Positions 62,074 to 64,000 of a stretch of DNA of 64,000 bases are shown piece after piece (position 1 is the first letter of the stretch; the number at the start of each line of letters is the position of its first letter). Location: positions 1 through 64,000 of the forward strand of contig NZ_FNIJ01000019.1 of NCBI RefSeq assembly GCF_900103845.1. Reading direction: 5' to 3'. Origin of the DNA: Pseudomonas jinjuensis. Its GTDB lineage: Bacteria > Pseudomonadota > Gammaproteobacteria > Pseudomonadales > Pseudomonadaceae. The translations under genes were made by a program, and so were the position numbers. The notes beneath the pieces were generated by a model. It searched no databases. It was given only the letters and a program-made list of their open reading frames with translations, and was not told where the DNA came from.

Positions 62074-62140
62074 CGTAGGGTGGATCAAGCTCGATCGATC
62101 CACCACGGCCGCGCAGGCGGCCCCGCGATGGTGGATGACG
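62074..62140. repeat. Partial palindromic CGTAGGGTGGAT repeat
   Basis: Starts CGTAGGGTGGATCAAGC and reaches the internal ATGGTGGATG but lacks the closing CCACCCTACG, so it is a truncated copy of the family seen at 53376 and 59085. Confidence 0.75.
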
Positions 62141-62157
62141 AAGTTGGCTGAAAAAAG

Positions 62158-62181
62158 AAAACCCCGCCAAGGCGGGGTTTT
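62158..62181 (-). terminator. Rho-independent terminator of the methyltransferase/InaA/small-protein operon
   Basis: AAAACCCCGCC-AA-GGCGGGGTTTT forms an 11-bp stem flanked by A and T tracts, 18 bases beyond the stop of the small leftward gene. On the reverse strand the T tract follows the stem as needed. Confidence 0.9.
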
Positions 62182-62198
62182 CCCATTGCAGCCATCCT

Positions 62199-62426
62199 TC
62201 AGCGCCACTGCGCCCCGGCGCCCTGCGACAGGCCGAACATCAACAGCAGCAGGTTGCGATCGGGACGGACTTCCTGCCGGGTCTGCTCCTGCCCGGCCGC
62301 CTGGCTGGCCTTTCCGTCCCTGGTCTGAATCACCGACAGTGAGGGTTCCTGCAAGGCGGCAGCGGCCAGGCTGGCGATGCCCAGCGCCCCGGCGAGGAGC
62401 AAACCTCGTGTGATTTCTAGTTTCAT
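62199..62426 (-). CDS. Small exported protein of unknown function
   Basis: The 75-residue protein has a signal peptide (MKLEITRGLLLAGALGIASL, cleavage near AAALQ), giving a mature part of about 50 residues rich in Gln, Arg and Asp (RDGKASQAAGQEQTRQEV) with a hydrophobic end NLLLLMFGLSQ. I do not recognise the family. It overlaps the InaA-like kinase gene by 4 bases and is the last gene of the operon before a strong terminator, so it is likely a real gene. The long open frame in front of it (to 63050) is a shadow of the kinase gene. Confidence 0.7.
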   Translation of the reverse strand: MKLEITRGLLLAGALGIASLAAAALQEPSLSVIQTRDGKASQAAGQEQTRQEVRPDRNLLLLMFGLSQGAGAQWR

Positions 62427-63127
62427 ATATGCAACCCTTTGATAGCGCTGCCAAACGCCGTCTGGTAACCATAGACAAAGGCCTTCCATTGCGCTTCCGT
62501 CCACGACGAACGGCGGCGCACCTGCTCGAGGTCGCGTCGAACGGCGCGTTTCACGCTGAGGCGGCGGCGGGCCTTTTCCAGGTCGATCAGGGCTACCTCG
62601 ATCTTCTCGCCTTCCACCCGCACGAACAGGTGCTTGGGATACAGGCAGCCATGCTGCCAGCGCGCGGCGTTCAGCCTGGCGATCATGCCGCCGAACTGCT
62701 GGAGGATGCGCTGGTGCATGGCCTCGCCCCAGCGATCCTGGTCGCGGCGGGCGTAGCACTCCGCCAGGCTGGAATAGCCGTCCAGCGCTTCGGTCACCAG
62801 CAGCGCCTGCCATTCGCCGTCGAGCTTGCGGCAGCCGGCATAGACCACCCGCGGCACCCTGATTCCCAGTTCGCCGATGGCCTGCAGGGAGTGGTATTCG
62901 CGGATGGCCGTCGGATAGCCGAAGGGATGCCGCCAGTCGCGGCAGATGTGGCCGACCTGCTGCTTGCGGTAGAGCAGGCGGCCGTCGTCGGCCAGCACCC
63001 GCTGCACCCCGCTTTCGCCACCACGCCGACGGTTCGGCTCCTCCACCCATTTGCCAGGCACCTGCAGCCAGCGTTCGAGAACGCCGTCGCCGGCAACCTG
63101 CTGCGGAAACGCCAGATCAGCAGCCAT
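62423..63127 (-). CDS. InaA-family lipopolysaccharide-kinase-like protein
   Basis: The 234-residue protein has the Kdo/WaaP/InaA kinase fold: RLLYRKQQVGHICRDW with the ATP-lysine region, PRVVYAG, LVTEALDGY, HGCLYPKHLFV and VALIDLEKAR. In the catalytic loop, HGCLYPKHL replaces the HRDxxxxH form of WaaP, so the base Asp is not evident, while the metal-binding Asp of IDLEK is kept. Related P. aeruginosa proteins are linked to LPS-core phosphorylation, but activity of this subgroup is less certain. It follows the methyltransferase gene by 3 bases. Confidence 0.85.
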   Translation of the reverse strand: MAADLAFPQQVAGDGVLERWLQVPGKWVEEPNRRRGGESGVQRVLADDGRLLYRKQQVGHICRDWRHPFGYPTAIREYHSLQAIGELGIRVPRVVYAGCRKLDGEWQALLVTEALDGYSSLAECYARRDQDRWGEAMHQRILQQFGGMIARLNAARWQHGCLYPKHLFVRVEGEKIEVALIDLEKARRRLSVKRAVRRDLEQVRRRSSWTEAQWKAFVYGYQTAFGSAIKGLHI

Positions 63128-63130
63128 CCA

Positions 63131-63802
63131 TCACTCCTTGCGCAGTATGTACACCCGCCACATGTGGATCAGCGGGCAGAAATCGATGCGGTCCTGCACT
63201 ACAAACCCCGCCTGGCGGAACTCGGCCTCGACGGTGCGGGCCGGGATCACGAAACGGTTCTGGTACGGACGCCCCTCGCGCCGCGCCTCCAGCCGCTTGC
63301 GTTTCCACGACTTGAGGTTGCCATCGACCCACAGCGAGACGATCACGCTGTCCCGCGTCACCCGGTGGAACTCGCGAAGCATGTTCATGCGGTCTTCGGA
63401 ACGGCCGATGTGGTGCATCAGGCGCATGCAGAAGATGCTGTCGACGGCGTTGTCCGACAGCTCGATGGCGAAGGCGGACGTCTGCAGCGGCCGCACGCGG
63501 CTGACCACTTCCGACGGCTGGCTGGCGCAGGCTACCGCGAGCATGTCGGCGGAATTGTCCGCGCCGATGATCACCCGGTTCCCCATTTCCGCCAGCATCG
63601 GCCAGAAGCGCCCTGCCCCGCAGGGAAGGTCCAGCACCAGGTTCGGCTGGCCGGCGAGCTTGAGTGCCTTGCGGGCTATCTGGACATCCCGCCAGTGGGA
63701 AAGTTTCCGGGAAAAGCCGTCCTGGTGCTTGTGCAGATACTCCTCGGAATGCTGGCGGTCGTACTTCCGGGAGAATTCGAGGGCGACGGATTTGTGAGGC
63801 AT
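63131..63802 (-). CDS. SAM-dependent methyltransferase (class I)
   Basis: The 223-residue class I methyltransferase has motif I LVLDLPCGAGRFWPML, acidic motif II ADNSADMLAVA, then DSIFCMRLMHHIGRSEDR and REFHRVTRDSVIVSLW. N-terminal 50 residues are basic (KYDRQHSEEYLHKHQDGFSRK). First gene of an operon with the InaA-like kinase and a small exported protein, next to a sensor-kinase gene, so a role in surface-glycolipid modification is possible; substrate unknown. An imperfect inverted repeat (63809-63838) lies just upstream of the start and covers the ribosome-binding region. Confidence 0.87.
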   Translation of the reverse strand: MPHKSVALEFSRKYDRQHSEEYLHKHQDGFSRKLSHWRDVQIARKALKLAGQPNLVLDLPCGAGRFWPMLAEMGNRVIIGADNSADMLAVACASQPSEVVSRVRPLQTSAFAIELSDNAVDSIFCMRLMHHIGRSEDRMNMLREFHRVTRDSVIVSLWVDGNLKSWKRKRLEARREGRPYQNRFVIPARTVEAEFRQAGFVVQDRIDFCPLIHMWRVYILRKE

Positions 63803-63884
63803 GTGGAGAGGTTCCTGTACAGATTCTGCACAGAACCTAAACCCCGCCTTGTCATCTGCCTGTCAGAGAGTCGTGAAGAAAAGG

Positions 63885-64000
63885 TCAAATGGCCGACAGC
63901 CTGACTTCGAACCGGCAGCCATGCGGCTCGACCTGATGCAGGTTCACCGTCCAGCCCTCCGAGGCGCAGATCCGTTTCACCAGCGACAGCCCCAGGCCAA
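63885..64000 (-). CDS. Sensor histidine kinase, C-terminal end only (partial at window edge)
   Basis: The last 38 residues of a kinase on the reverse strand: the ATPase G2 box GLGLSLVKRICASEGW followed by FEVRLSAI and a TGA stop at 63885-63887. The rest lies beyond the window. The GLSLVKRI and SEGW pattern suits a PmrB/QseC/TctE-type kinase. It ends 82 bases before the methyltransferase start, in the same direction. Confidence 0.75.
   Translation of the reverse strand, partial: GLGLSLVKRICASEGWTVNLHQVEPHGCRFEVRLSAI

Overview
This 64 kb window is chromosomal DNA of a high-GC gammaproteobacterium, almost certainly a Pseudomonas close to the P. aeruginosa/P. nitroreducens/P. citronellolis group. 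The reasons are strong G/C third-position bias, recC-recB-recD in 4-bp-overlapping order, chaperone-usher fimbriae controlled by a Pvr/Rcs (Roc)-type phosphorelay, an InaA-family kinase, and scattered Pseudomonas-type REP/palindromic intergenic repeats. I saw no rRNA, tRNA, CRISPR array, transposase or prophage.

Layout: (1) 0.1-4.9 kb, an AaeXAB/EmrA-type aromatic-acid efflux operon (outer-membrane lipoprotein, FUSC permease, DUF1656 protein, HlyD adaptor), transcribed leftward. A LysR regulator at 7.2-8.2 kb probably controls it. Between them sits a pair of U32-family genes (5.1-7.0 kb) flanked by two imperfect copies of the same promoter region, as if the pair had been inserted there. (2) 8.4-14.5 kb, metabolic genes: 2-hydroxyacid dehydrogenase, nitronate monooxygenase, Tat-exported intradiol dioxygenase, alanine dehydrogenase and an Atm1-type ABC exporter. 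(3) 14.8-17.9 kb, two small unknown genes, then an ECF42-type sigma factor operon (DGPF/YCII protein, SnoaL-like protein, sigma factor) with a recognisable cognate promoter. (4) 18.0-31.4 kb, a chaperone-usher fimbrial operon (subunit, chaperone, usher, adhesin) preceded by LuxR-type regulator, HPt-bearing hybrid kinase, EAL response regulator and a second hybrid kinase. This is the layout known for cupD with rcsB-rcsC-pvrR-pvrS on the PA14 island PAPI-1. (5) 31.6-40.7 kb, recD, recB and recC. (6) 41.0-43.3 kb, an exported aldo/keto reductase and an MFS-type carrier.

(7) 43.4-49.1 kb is the most intriguing block. Six overlapping genes encode a thermostable-hemolysin-family protein that looks like a GNAT-type synthase, an AMP-dependent acyl ligase, a haem-oxygenase-like di-iron oxygenase, a short-chain dehydrogenase, an OmpR-type regulator and a QseC/PmrB-type sensor. 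A PmrA/QseB-like direct repeat lies in its promoter. I read this as a self-regulated pathway for an unknown acyl-derived small molecule.

(8) 49.1-57.0 kb contains a PPK2 polyphosphate kinase, an HPP-CBS membrane protein behind a long leader ending in a terminator-like hairpin, an MFS transporter, a DUF2789 protein, an RluA-type pseudouridine synthase, a PsiF-repeat protein, a small charged protein and a Pit-type phosphate transporter. (9) 57.1-64 kb contains a dCache chemoreceptor with the amino-acid-binding motif, a HerA-like ATPase, nicotinate phosphoribosyltransferase, an operon of SAM methyltransferase, InaA-like kinase and small exported protein, and the 3' end of a sensor kinase cut by the window edge.

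At least three families of short intergenic palindromes recur. One copy has been tandemly duplicated together with the 3' end of the sigma-factor gene and supplies that gene's stop codon.
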